Of a stretch of DNA of 64,000 bases, positions 46,704 to 63,781 are shown in pieces. Made by a program: the position numbers and the translations under genes. Numbering within the stretch: position 1 is the first letter of the stretch; every line of letters starts with the position of its first letter. Origin of the DNA: Gordionus sp. m RMFG-2023 (Eukaryota; Nematomorpha; Gordioida; Chordodea; Parachordodidae); NCBI RefSeq assembly GCF_954871325.1, contig NC_088775.1:25397561-25461560 (forward strand), given 5' to 3'. A model generated the notes under the pieces. It made no database searches, was not told where the DNA came from, and saw only the letters and a program-made list of their open reading frames with translations.

Positions 46704-48220
46704 AATCTAAAGTGCGCTATACAATAATAATATAAAAATAATATAACAAAATTTTAAAATATTTTAATATTTTAAAAATGTTTAAACTATGCTACCATTA
46801 GACCATCTCTAATTTATTGAAGCAATCCATTAGCGTATTAAGGGGGGTTAGCCAGGTATTTGATCCCCCCTCTCGAAATATATATTTATTTATAAATGAG
46901 ATATGTGATATCTGGAAAACTTAAAATCAAAATTAAAAAAACAAAGAAAAAATAAAATAAATGGAAACGATTTAGTAATACCCCCCCCCCCCCCTGTAAT
47001 ATGATTTCCATTATTTTAATTTAAAGACGCTTTTAAAAATCTATTGTCCTAAAATTGTGAATGCTGGATATTAGTAATTTAATTGATTTTTTTTAGAAAA
47101 TTTTGACCCCTCTCCCTTTTCTTAAGTAAAATCATAAATATCTTATTGAAACTTCCGCTATATCTACAAAAAATATTATCCCACTTTAGCCATTCTGCTA
47201 GAATAAAATATAAAACATTTGAAATCCTAATTTTTGTTTAATTAAATATTGAACAACGATTAATCACAATTATACCTATAAAGAATGATCCCTTATATGA
47301 TTCGATTTTATTCGATTCGATTTGTATTTTAAGAAAACATATAACAAATTATTCGAATTCTAGAAGAATAAGGGAAATTTATCTGATAATTTTTCATCTA
47401 TTATTCGAGCAAATTATTCGTATAATTTAAAATTTCCTTAAAATATTTGTAAATATTCAAAATTATTCGTTAATATTCGAAATAATAATAAATATTCGAA
47501 TTATTCGTTAATATTCGAAATAATATGTAAATATTCGAATTATTCGTATTCAAATTTTTTTATAAATATTCGAATTATTCATAAATATTTGAGATTATTC
47601 TTCATTATATAACATGTTACTTCCGGAATTTTTTTAATGTTAATTTTCGTATCTTTATAAATTACTTTTTCCCAATTAATGCAAATATTCGATTCGATTC
47701 GTATTTACAATCAAATTTTACAAATATTCCACACTTCTAAAATGGTCCCTACACTTTTTGAGCGATGGATGCAGAATATACCCCCTTACCCCCTTCCTTC
47801 GAAAAAATGGTTAATTTTTTTTGACACCCATAAATTTCAAAAATAATTTTTATTGCATCAATCTTTAATATATAATAAAAAATAAAATGTAAGAAAATAT
47901 ATACCTTAAAAATATTATTTTTAAATTAATCATTTAGACAAATTAAGGGAAGAAAAGAACTTATAATTTCATCAATATTTAATTGTTTAAATAAATTTTT
48001 TCCATTAATTAAATGGTTAAATTATAAAGAAATGGATCTTTCATGGTACGAAGTCTTATTTTAATTAATTTAATTTTACTCATGCCCTTTCGGCGTATAC
48101 ATGAGGTAGTAGGAATGGGTAATCATTATTTATATTAAAATTGTTAAATTAGGGAAAGCTGAAAAATTTTAAAGTAGACGATAAGGTAAAATAAACGAAT
48201 AGTTTTTCCAGTTTGAATCA
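46704..48220. other. spacer with homopolymer tracts and TTCGAA-rich block
   Basis: Contains a C14 run at 46981, hAT-terminus-like 'gggggttagccagg' at 46843, and the TATTCGAA block at 47290-47735. No gene seen. Confidence 0.4.
47290..47735. repeat. degenerate ATTCGAA repeat block with GATTCGATTCG edges
   Basis: Many copies of AAATATTCGAATTATTCG-like units lie between two edges rich in GATTCGATTCGATT-type sequence (about 47300-47325 and 47685-47705). The edges look similar in direct rather than clearly inverted orientation. It may be a small palindromic element or a microsatellite-like expansion. Confidence 0.55.
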
Positions 48221-48343
48221 TAAGTCTCAGAATTACCATCAAAAGAGAAAGCTAAATAATGTATTAGTAAAAATATTTTAATTAAATAAATTTACAATTC
48301 TCAGAATCTGACAAATCTTTAGAATCTAACTCTAGGTCACGTG
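48221..48343 (-). pseudogene. downstream part of a coding relic split by composite hAT copy 2
   Basis: The minus strand continues from the insertion point as RDLELDSKDLSDSENCKFI then a stop. It aligns in sense and frame with the piece on the other side of the hAT (50185-50560). Confidence 0.5.
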
Positions 48344-50184
48344 CAGGCGCGTACGCAGGAATTTGGACTGGGGGGGGATAATAAATTTTTTTAAGAAATA
48401 ATATTTTTAATTAAAAATACTAAGCATAAATTTATTAGGATTAATAACTTTTCTAATACACAATTTTAAACTAATGTGAATTAAAAAAATTATATATATA
48501 AACCGGCATTTAAATGTGAATCATAAAATATAAAGTGAATATAACCCACGATATGAATCACCTAAATGACCTAAAATTGAAATTTGAATTTTTTGAGCTT
48601 TTTATGTATAAAAAATTTAAATGTTGTAAATATAAATTAATACACAAAAAGTTTCTTAGGAATAATTGTATTTTGTATGTTTTGAGCTAATTTTTCAATT
48701 ATCAATCCTTGCTTGGCGTTAAATGTCTATGAATATTCAAAAGATCCAAATCATTCAATCTACTTTCAGATGTTGTATTTCATAGGTATGTTTTTCACAG
48801 ACTTGCAGGCCCGGCCCCTGAGCCGGACCGTATTTTAATTTTTTTAAATATACCCGGGCCGGGCTCGTAATTTTTTTTTTAAAAACACCCTGGCTGGGCC
48901 TGAAAATTTTTTAAGAAAAAATATCCGAGCCGAGTTGTATATTTTAAAACCAAATATTTGAAATCGCCATTATTAGCTATAAATATCAAAAATAAATATA
49001 ATTTATTTTAAAAAATTCGGGCGGGCCTGAAAATTTTTTTAAAAAAAACCCGGGCCGGAAAAAATTTTAAAATAATGGCCTGGTCCTGCAAATGGTACCT
49101 CTGCAAGGCTCTGTTATTCTTCTTAAAAAAGTGAATGTTATCTCATTAGTTTACTAAAGAGCTGCTAATATATATATAACCATTTTAATAATTGGGAGTA
49201 TAATCTAAAATGTGTTTGAAATAAAAAGCATCCATAGCATTTTTTGGGACTGTATCAACCATAGTTAATCTTTTAATCATAGTTATTCAGCTAATAAGGC
49301 ATCCTAGGATATTTTAACATCTTCATGATAAAAATATAACAAATATTTATATTTTTTTCTATCACCATATGAAAAAGGTTGGGAGAGGGGACATTTGTTT
49401 TATAATACTCTTCTACTGATCCTATATTAATGTTTTGATGATGAGCTTGCTTGCTGCAAGTCGAGGGGGACAAATATTTAACACGTATAGCTCTGCTTTT
49501 GACTCAACAATAACATATAAAATATGAAATTCTTCAACAACACTAGCTCTATTTCCTTGAGTTCTAATAAAATGCTCTCCGCTATTCTCATCTTCTTAAT
49601 CAAGTCAATGTTATGTTTTTGAAAAGTATTACATAAAATAGTTGTATAATTAAATAATACATTCTAATGAGAAAAAAAATTTGGAATAAGTATTGAATCC
49701 AATAATTTTCTTGCTTCTGAGGAAATATTTCTTTCAAGCCATTGTGATATTTCAGTAATAGCTTAATAATCAGCTCTTCTAACTCCAAAATAGCTGTTAC
49801 TGTGGCGGAGACTCGATCTCGTTGGACAAGCTTGCAATTTTTTTCTCCCTGTTGGACAAGGAGTTTCAGAGATAATTATTATTTTATTAGAAATTTAGAT
49901 AAATATTACGCCACTAAAATTTGAAAATAATAGGTAAATTAAGCCAAGGAAAACTTGAAATCGAAATTGATTGATAAAATAACTTAGTAGATGAATGTGA
50001 TAAATAAATGTAATTAAATATATAAATATATATATATGTATATATGAGATAAGAATAAATATTAACAAATATAAATTAATATTAACAATAATATTTTTGA
50101 AAAATATAATCCGGCATCTGCATTTTTTGGCTTTGGGGGGGGGGGGATTTGTCCCCCTGTCCCCCCCCGCTGCGTACGCGCCTG
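48344..50184 (-). mobile_element. composite hAT element, copy 2 (- orientation), exact 8-bp duplication
   Basis: The + strand reads CAGGCGCGTACGCAGGAATT at the left and GCTGCGTACGCGCCTG at the right. GTCACGTG lies immediately outside both ends (48336-48343 and 50185-50192). It is inverted relative to copy 1. It carries the same transposase fragments (KEIFPQKQENYWIQY at about 49730, EYYKTNV at about 49410) and the same nested MITE (48796-49113). It is shorter than copy 1 through internal losses in the transposase and nested element. A long G run lies just inside each end on the + strand. Confidence 0.95.
48796..49113. mobile_element. GC-module MITE nested in composite hAT copy 2
   Basis: The + strand starts CACAGACTTGCAGG and ends GGTACCTCTGCAAGGCTCTG, the inverse arrangement of the element in copy 1. 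Its outer neighbours (GAAGAATAA and ACCTATGAA, minus strand) match those of the nested element in copy 1. Both copies therefore descend from one insertion event. Confidence 0.88.
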
Positions 50185-50560
50185 GTCACGTGTAATAATT
50201 ACATCCCCTGTTTTAGTCATCTTATAAATGTTTCGAAACTTCAATATTTCTTCAAAAATTTGACTTGAATTAAAATGGTAAAATTCGCAGATATCCTCAA
50301 TATCATCTTGAACAATTGACTTTTCTGCCATTCCCTTTGGTGTAAAAAAATGATGTTTAATTTAAAAATTTCATTGATTCATCATTATAAATTTTTAATA
50401 GCCTTACTAAAATTTTTAGAAACAGTTGCTTCGGACCCCCTCCCCCCCCCCCCCGTTTTAGGGGCAACTGTTCTAATCCTATTAATGATATCAAAATTTA
50501 TTGCATCACTTTCATTCATTTTAGACATAATATTATATTGATAATGATAAACTATCAATC
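50185..50560 (-). pseudogene. upstream part of a coding relic split by composite hAT copy 2
   Basis: Minus-strand pieces include SKMNESDAINFDIINRIRTV, and then AEKSIVQDDIEDICEFYHF and RNIYKMTKTGDVIITRD, running into the hAT boundary. The acidic, Asn-rich style resembles transposase-like proteins, but I cannot name it. It is interrupted again by a poly-C hairpin at 50421-50472. It was a pre-existing gene or element that copy 2 landed in. Confidence 0.45.
50421..50472. repeat. 9-bp inverted repeat around a long C tract
   Basis: AACAGTTGC at 50421-50429 is the exact reverse complement of GCAACTGTT at 50464-50472. Between them lie two C-runs split by one T. It is either a very small foldback insertion or a hairpin with a poly-C loop. 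Confidence 0.75.
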
Positions 50561-52798
50561 TATCATTATACTACTCAACTATGATCTCTAATATTATGCA
50601 GTTATATCACTAATAGGTTTATAATGTAAATTATCATATAATTAAAACAAGCTACCCTGTTGGCATTATTTATACATTAAATATGATAAAGCACATGTCA
50701 ACTATATTATTTAGAGTATCATTTGAACAAAAAAGTAAAAAAAAATGTTTAAAAATAATATAAAAGTTATATAATGCAGTGCAGGTTCAAAACATTATTT
50801 TAAAAATTATAAAAAAAATAAAACAAACAAAATAAAATATCAATTTAAATCATTTAAACATGTACTTAGCATTATCATATTAAATTTAATTAAAACCAAA
50901 TGTCTACTGTAATTGCTCTAAACATTGTGCTTAATTATGAGTAATGAAAAACTTTCTAGATTAATATTATCCAAAATTTAAGTATATTTGTATATTTGTT
51001 AAAAAAAATTATAAAACGAAACATACTACATTTAATAAAATTATATGATATATTTTCTCCTATCTTCCATTCTTATGCTTTTTAAACACCCTTTTTGCCA
51101 AAAAAATCAAAAACTTCCATGCATTACAGTGTCATATCATTAAAAAAACCTAATATTTAGGTATGGTCATCACTAGTTTTATACCCCATTTTTAAGTTGA
51201 TTCATAATTAATTCCTATGAAGCAACTATGATTTTATTTTGCTCGGCTTTTTAAATTATCATTATTTCACGGTTCAATCTGTGTTTTAATGAAAACCCTA
51301 ATCTGAAAATAATCGAAATTTTATGACTTGTTCCACGACAGTACATTTTAATCTTTAAAGTTACAACAATCATATCCTTTTTTTTAATTTTTAATATAAT
51401 AATCATTATAAAATACAAGCGAGAATTAATTAAAAAATTTATTAGACCAACTATATTTAATAATGAAAGACAGATAGTTGTTTTATATATTATATTGTGA
51501 TCGGGGGTCAGTTTTTTGACTCAATTACCTTAATTTTAAATGACAAATATTTTAGAAGGCTAATGAGATTTTAAGATTAATATGCCATCCATCTCTTTGA
51601 TATTTAAGATCTTACATTTGAGACGCATAATATTTTGTCCAAAATCAGTTCTCCCCATTCTATAATCGTGAAAAAGGAAAATAAAATTCCCCCAAAAATT
51701 TAAAAAAATGATAATATTCAATAAATTTAACATTTATTTCAAAGTATTTATGTTAAAAAATAGAAAACTGAAATAAAAAGGATTCATTTTTATCATTAAA
51801 GGGCTCATCCTTCACCAGGTTTCTGGGGAAAAATATCGTGTTATGTTATACACAAATTAGAAGATTGCTTATAAGATTATTAAAGTAAATAAATAACAAT
51901 AAACTTCCCATCACCCAAAAAAATTGCCCAAAAGTTTTAATTCTTTATAAACAGTCACCATCTCTCATCACATAATACTCAAAGACAATAAAATAATAAT
52001 AATGAGATATCACTAATAGTCAGCAAGGAGTACAATTTAAAAGCTTAGATATTTTTTCTAACATCTACATATAGTGTATACTTTTTAAATTTTCAGAAAT
52101 GTCTTATATTTTAAAAAATATTTTTATTTATGACTTAGAGACTTCTATATCTTAGCTTAAAAATTATATGCATGTATGCTTTGATATATCCGACTATCTG
52201 CCCTAGCGTTCCCCAATTGATTATCCCCTTCATACTTTATCCCTGCAAAATTCTAGCTATAAACACTTCGCATAAAGTTAAAATAACATATAAATAATTT
52301 TGCACCTAAAATATAAATTAGACAAATTAAATCTTTGTAGATGAAAGTATAAAGATTTAATATTTTATTCATCCAAATTAATTATCATAAATTAACAATT
52401 ATTTGACCAATAATTATAACATGATATTCAACATATAAATTAAATATATATTATAATGTATTTATTATTCGTAAATCATAGTCTGATATCGACATCTACT
52501 TAATATTAAATGACCTAGATAGTTCATTCCATGAATGAGCGCCCATTTCAAAATTTTTTCTAAAATAAAATGTTTTCATTTAACTAATCTGAATTAAAAA
52601 TTTGAACCAATATTATTTCAAAAAAAAAAATGTTTATTCTGGAGATCATTAAAATTCGCATGTAACAATAAAATATATGAATCACGCCTAAATACCTTAA
52701 TGATATTCGGTATTATTATCCTTAACTCCTGACTGAGATAGAAAATTTGTAATTTTCAACGAGAAATATGAATCATATTTAACCAAAATGCTATTTAA
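50561..52798. other. AT-rich stretch downstream of the homeobox gene, no gene seen
   Basis: No open frame, terminal repeats or RNA motif recognised. It should contain the 3' UTR of the minus-strand homeobox gene. Confidence 0.45.
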
Positions 52799-57096
<4,298 letters not shown>

Positions 57097-57256
57097 ATGA
57101 CGAAAAAAACAATATTAGCTTACGTATTGTTATGTAACATAATGGTCAAATATATAAACGTTTCCAGTAGCTCATATTTTCGAACAATGAACAATATAAA
57201 TGTGCAAACCTTTCCATCCACAATACTATTTGTCTTCTCTTACCCGTATAACAACG
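57097..57256 (+). CDS. possible first exon of a secreted peptide (hypothetical)
   Basis: From the ATG at 57097 the frame gives MTKKTILAYVLLCNIMVKYI, a basic start followed by a hydrophobic run like a signal peptide. It then reads VSSSSYFRTMNN and TILFVFSYPYNNG, with a good donor (AACAACG/GTAATG) at 57256-57257. If unspliced it stops at 57267. Local sequence is somewhat less AT-rich than its surroundings. No family match and no second exon could be identified. This may be chance. Confidence 0.22.
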
Positions 57257-60200
57257 GTAATGAATAATATCTGTTCACATATTTAAACATATCTGACTAC
57301 TAATAGTTGTCTAAATTCATTTTCTAATTTTCAGAAAAAATGCTTATAAATGATACAATCTGTTGGAAATTTGAAACGATATTTAAAAAATAAAATAATA
57401 TAGCATAGCTCTTGATAACTCCCAGAAGTTAAGGTAAAGTATCAATTTTCAAATGGTCTTCAAATTAAGAAATAGGGTTTCAACTGGTTAAAGAAAATTA
57501 CAAAGTTTTATCTTCACAGCTTTTATGAATTTGATATAAAGATTGGTTATAGTTACAGTTGAATGCGCTCGATTCAGAAATTAGAAGTTTGTTCCGTTAG
57601 GGTTTGGTTTTGTTAACCTGGATCCCTAATTTTAAACCATCACCTATTAATCATGAAACAATTTTATAATTTCCATGTTAAAATGTCTAAGTTTAAAACC
57701 TTAAACTTAAAATTAGGAATACTCAGCTTAGCTGATATAACACTAGGCGCCTTTTTTAGAATCTATTTTATAATTTTTAAATAAAAAGTGTCAATCGTTT
57801 GTAAATTTTTAAATGAAACTAAAACTATTTGGAAATTCAATTTAAAAATATTTTTTTTATAATTAAATTAGGTAAACATACAAAAAAGGAAATATATTTA
57901 AAAAAAAGAAAGATTAATTTAATCTTATTTTTATTATATTAATATAACAAATGAATTAAATATAACGTTAAAATTTTTGTATCCACCATTATTTTATTCA
58001 ACAATCATAGAAAATATGTTGAGATTGTATTGTATTAAATTGGATTCTAAATTCAGAAATTTTAAAATATCTATATAAAAAAATTATTAAAATATCATAA
58101 ACTAATAAATAAATATATTTATAAGAAAATAAATTAACTTGATAAAACCTTTAATATAAGCTAAATTGTAGGCCCTACAGGGAAAATTTGTTTTGGACTT
58201 CTAATATTTCCAATTTTTTGTTTTAAATAAAAAAAATTGGTTTGGAGAAATTTAGATTTTTGACATTAATTTTATATAACCTTCAAATATAGGACCATTG
58301 TATATAAATTTGAAAGGATTGAATATAAATCTGAATATTTATTAAGTTGCTTTAAGTCCTGTGCTGAAATCATAAAATTTTTAATTAATGTTTAAGAAAT
58401 ATCGTAACACATGTAATCCTTCACGAATAGCCTCCCTCGAGGCCAGGGAATCAGAATGACCCCATTAGGGCATATTTTATTATTGAATGAAGAATCTAGC
58501 TTTTTATAGAATCTTATCTATTAGCAATTTTATTGTTTTAATGGAAAATGGTAGTAAGTATCGACCTCTAAGGATTATCTTACTCCATGGTGGGTCAGGG
58601 TTAATCGCAACTTAAATTCAAATTTATTGTGACTCTTGTTATCACTTAAATACCTATATTTTTGCTAGGTAAAGTATCAAGGCCTTTTTCTTATTTTGAG
58701 AAAAACTAAGAAGAGGGATATCTTAAAGATGGCAATCTCTAATATTTAGATGCGAAATACATTAAAACTCAGTAAAAGCTTTTTGTTCATTACTGGAAGG
58801 GGTTACGAGAGATGGATAAACACCTTTTCCCATTTTTCTTATTGGTCATAAAGTGTATCTGGGATCGAAGTGAGTTGTTTTACATTGAGAAAAGTGTTTT
58901 TTTAAACTATTAAGCTAGTAAAATATTAATAACGAAAGAATGACCACCAGATAATGAAGTAAATAAAATTACAATATATCACACCCTATTTATATATTGT
59001 TTCTAGTCCAAAATTTATTATCACGCAGGGATTATGTATATATTCTTTTAAACGGTGGGAAATAGGGGTCGTCTAACATAGTTTTATGTTTTAAAATATG
59101 TTAAAAAATTATCTTCAAAATTGATTTTAAAATATGAAATAACTAGTTTAAAAATGAATCAAAAATTTATATTGAAAATTGTGTAATTAGGTTTTTTTCC
59201 ATATAAATTTTTTTTAATCAAGAAATTTATATATAAACAATTAGTTAGGGGCATGAAGTATCATATTAACTATATATAATAGAGTATAATTATAAAATAT
59301 AGCGAATATTCTTCATGTAAAATATATGCTACATAAAAAGTAATTATCTAATTTAACATGAAAAATTTATAAAAATATTATAAAAGGAAATTGATATTAT
59401 AAAGATAATTGAAAACGTAATTTATAATTTCATAATAACATTTTGTAAAAATTTTTTTTATAGTAAAATATTTAAAAAAAATAATTAAAAAAAAAGAAAA
59501 ATGACCAAAATTTATTTATCGCAAATGATCCAACTATTCCTCCAATTTAAATGCAACTTTTATCATGTGCTATAATGTAAAAAATAATAACAGAGAAAAA
59601 TGGTAACGTATACTGGCTCGGAATTCAAGCAAAATATTAAATTTTTTTGAATTTTAGTATTGAATATGATTTAAAAATTAGATAAAACCATTTTTAAGGT
59701 CCCAACAGAGCCAAATATTACGAGTTGGTTGCAATCAGATAATAAATCTTTACAACAACATAAGTCGTTATGCTTGATTTAACAAAGTTTTTTTTTATAT
59801 TCTCAGTATTATTGTTACCAAATCTATTTGTAAAATATCTATTGAAAAAATAAACCATTTTAAATAGAATATAATTTAATATTTTTATTTGACTCAAATA
59901 AAAGAATGATTTGATTCAAAATAAATTTATTTGAACAAAATGTCGCGTATTAGTTTAGGGTATTGTGTCATAGGGTTATAACAAATCTAAATTTCTAGAA
60001 TGGCGTGATTTTTTTAATAGATATGATTTTGACTGAAGAATAGAGTACCCACCTACCATATGAAATTCAGATAATATTGCTCTGAACTTTCGAATTATTC
60101 TTAATTTATATTAAAGATAAAATTCTATATTTTTTTTCATAATATTTATATTGATATCAAGTCGGGATTTTTTTCCATTTATTTTGAATTTTTTCATTTT

Positions 60201-61618
60201 TATAAAATCATCCCAGAAATTTCTTCATATATTTTAAAAGAAAAATCGTAATTCGAATATATAATATTATGGCACATTTTTTTGTTCAAATTTTCACTTA
60301 TAAAAAATTTGTTATAAATGAAATTTAAAAAAATTGGAAAACAGAATACTTCCCAGAGGAACTATAATTTATATCGAAAGGACTTTTAATCTTATCCATT
60401 TATAAAAGTAAAGCACACTTATTAAAAGTATATTATTTTACTAAACAATAGCTCAATATTAGCACTTGAGGATAAAAAAGCATCTATAATCATTTTCGAT
60501 TTCACCATAAACAAACCATCTTATTTGGCATATCACATTTTTCAAAGATACCACAAATATATTTGACTACTTTTTTAAAGCTCCATTACTAATTTATAAA
60601 AGTATCAAAGCTATAGCCAGGGATGTCAAGTCTCATATTTTAAAATATGATAAAAGTTTATTTTTTATAATTATATAATATTAATTTTTCGATGCATTTT
60701 GTTTATTTAATTTTTTATTATAATTACTATAGTGGTTCTATATTCTTATTTCTATGTTAAATCTCTTTTAGAAATTTTTTTATATTGTTAACTTTATTTA
60801 TTTATTCTATCTATTAAAAGGATTAAAGCATTCTAAAGTTATACTGCTTAAGCATTACATTATCGCTTTAAAATTAGTGCACTAAAAATTTTGGAAATAT
60901 AACTCGGTTTTAAAATGAAAATATAAGTATTTTACTTCTATATCTATTAAATCTACCAAAAAAAACATGAAATATCTAAAAAAAATAGTTGAATCATAAA
61001 GATTCAAAAATATTTGAGTCAACAAAAATCATAATGTATTTAAAGTATTTAACTAGTTCTGCAGGCAGATAAGAATTTGGAAACGAAGCCCACCCCCCCC
61101 CCCCCCACCCCCAATATGTGAAAACCCCCCATCTTCCCCCCACACCTTAGATAAATAATTGCTACGTTAATGGTAATGAAATTCTCTGAAATTTTAAGAA
61201 TATATATATATGTATACACAAGTTTAAATGCGATTCCGACGATCTCAGGTCTAAAATTGATAATCCAGTGGGTTTTAGAAATTTGCTAAAATGCTCGGAT
61301 TTTATTAAGTAAATTTCCAGACTAGGCAAAAAATTTTACAGGCCAGGCCTGGTAAATTGTGCAAAAAATATCAGGCAGGGTCTAGCAAATCAATTTTAAT
61401 AAGCCAGCCTGGGCACTAAAATTTTGATATATTTTTTGAATTTCAAGTTTTGATTAATACTATTTGAAAATAAATTAGAATATGCTTATTTCTTTCTGTG
61501 TATTTTAAGAGTTGTCTAACTAAAATACTAAATCTATAAATAATAGAGAATTAGCAAAAATTAAACAATTTATTTATGATATGATCCAATTATACACAAC
61601 ATAGATATCAAACACAAT
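57257..61618. other. long AT-rich stretch, no gene seen
   Basis: Patches of more even composition at 58420-58470 and 58555-58880 have no readable frame. A C14 tract flanked by more C-runs lies at 61086-61140. 'aggccaggcctgg' and 'agccagcctgggc' near 61345 and 61405 are decayed GC modules. Confidence 0.4.
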
Positions 61619-62600
61619 CAGGAGCGTAGTCAAGAATTTTTTACGGAAGGAGTCGTAATTTTTTTTATATTGAAATAGATTTTTTGGAGCATTATATTTT
61701 TAACTAAAACTAATCATCATTAAAAATTTATTATAATCAATCTTATTTTATCAATTTCGGACACATAAAAAATATTGGAAATAAATATTTTAAAATAAAT
61801 TTATAACTAAATTTAAAATAAAGGTATATATAATAAATAACAAAAAATATTGGATTAAAATTTTAGATTTTTATTCTCCTTAATAACTAAAAGATTCTTT
61901 CATTTGTGCTTGTGATTTTTGGTAATGTTGCCAAAATATGTAGTAGTTTTAATATATTTAGAAAACACTGCAAAATTTATTTTAAACTATGCAATCTTCT
62001 ATTGCGCTTCTCAGAATTTTATCTAGTAGAATTAATCTTTGGTACCAAGATTTAAATTCAAAAATCAATTTGTCTCTAGATACATTAATATCCCCTAAAT
62101 AAAATTCAGCCAAATATTTAATTTTTTTGAGATTAAGATTTAATATTTCCTCTGAAGGATTTATAGGCAATAAAATTTGTAAATTAGATAGCGCCATTTG
62201 GCGAACCATAATTCTTTCATGAATTTGAGTCAGGAATGTGTCCAAAAGTGGAATATAAACTGTTATTTTATAATAATCCTCAATTGATTCGTATTTATAT
62301 TATGATTCGTTTTTCTTGGTGCAAGTCTAAGCTTGAGGATCTCAAATTCATAAATTTGGCTTTCTCCTCAACAATCAAAAAAATTCATGATTCATGGTCA
62401 ATATTATTTCTTAGTTTGAAGTTGCAATACAATAATATTGGCGATTCTCAGAGTCTCTGCCAAATACATATTATTCTTTTGAAAAACATTGCACAAAATT
62501 GTTTTATAATTAAATAATTTATTTATACATTCCAATGCAAAGAAAAATCTGATGTCTATTGAATCCAATAAAGTATTATGATGAAATATTTGGTTCAGCC
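61619..62600 (-). mobile_element. hAT remnant (ZMYM1-like transposase), left end present
   Basis: CAGGAGCGTAGTCAAGAATT at 61619 looks like a hAT terminus (compare CAGGGGCGTAGCCAAG at 22822, reverse strand). On the minus strand a frame at 62245-61982 reads DTFLTQIHERI, NLQILLPINPSEEIL and the following helices, part of the RNase-H-fold region. Before it KTNHNINTNQLRIIIK and DSIDIRFFF are out-of-frame pieces. It is similar in type to, but clearly distinct from, the composite element at 42834. The other terminus is not found, so it is truncated or overprinted by the LINE fragment. Confidence 0.65.
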
Positions 62601-62834
62601 TATTTCAAAATTTCTCCAAGTGTACTCAAAATAAGCTCTTTATATGTTTATCGTGTCATACTATTCTTTTATTTTATTAAAAATGTAAATAGTTTTGAAC
62701 TTATTTTCAAAAATAATAAACAATAAAAATTATGTTCAAAAAAGCCATTTAAGGGAACCGAGCCCAAGGCCTGCAAAATGGGGGGGGGGTATAAAAAATG
62801 GCCACCAGATCGTAGTGTCGCCGTCCGCCCATGA

Positions 62835-63600
62835 TCAATACCTGTATTATTCCATTGACATCTCTAAAGCCAATAATTTAACATCTCTATATTTTAAAAT
62901 AAAATGTGGTTTTAAACAGAGATGCTTTTTATATATTTAACTTACTAATTAGCGATCTAATTAATTCATGTAAACTTCAAAATGTCGAATGGATCTGCTA
63001 CGCAGATGACATTTGTATTATTACTGAAGATTTTAATAATATTAATAACAACCTTACAACAATTTCTAACAACTTATATCATATGAACCTTAAAATTAAT
63101 TTTTATTAAACAAAAATTCTATCAAATTCCTTATTACATCACAATTTATTATTTAATAATAAAAATATTCTATTCACTAAGTCACTTAATTATTTAAGTG
63201 TCATCATTGACCATAAGGGTTCCACTAATCCCAATATTACATCCAAACTTACAAAAACCACTAACAAATACTACTCTATAAACAAATTATGGCAAATATT
63301 ATTATAAATAAATTTAACAAAGGTATATTACAAAATCCAATCTCAAAAAAATACAAACTTTCATTTATAAATCTATAAAAAACATTCTTAATATCAGATT
63401 TCCTTCTCTCATCTCCAAATCTGGAACTCACCTAATATCCTCCCATTACACAAACTACTTATATAGGAAAGTATTAATATTATGTCATACTCTAAAACAC
63501 TCACAACACAGTAATATCACTAAAGCTTTAAAACATACAGCTATTAACCGCAAAAACAAAAGACAATACTACACCTACTATAAATCATGATATGGTCACG
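62835..63600 (+). mobile_element. LINE (non-LTR) reverse-transcriptase fragment
   Basis: In order on the plus strand are YYSIDISKANN (like 'DISKAFD'), KCGFKQRC (like 'GVKQGC'), FNLLISDLIN, then WICYADDICIITED with the catalytic YADD at about 63000. NNLYHMNLKIN follows, and after a frame change LNYLSVIIDHKG. The spacing between the DISKA and GFKQR blocks is shorter than normal, so an internal part is missing. The frame is broken after the YADD block. No endonuclease is visible. The clade cannot be told. Confidence 0.78.
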
Positions 63601-63781
63601 CTATAAATATTCTAAATACAATGTTGGTAAATTATTCCTGATCAACATTTCACAAAATAAATCTCATCTAAAAGTTTTGTTTAGTCAAACTATTCTTGAA
63701 TAATAAATAATATATATAAATATACATTATAAATAAATATTTTTATAAAAATTACATTACAAAAAAAAAAAATAATAATGG

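Noticed and set aside
62236-62517. 93-codon + strand frame
   Set aside because: Antisense to hAT transposase pieces on the minus strand.
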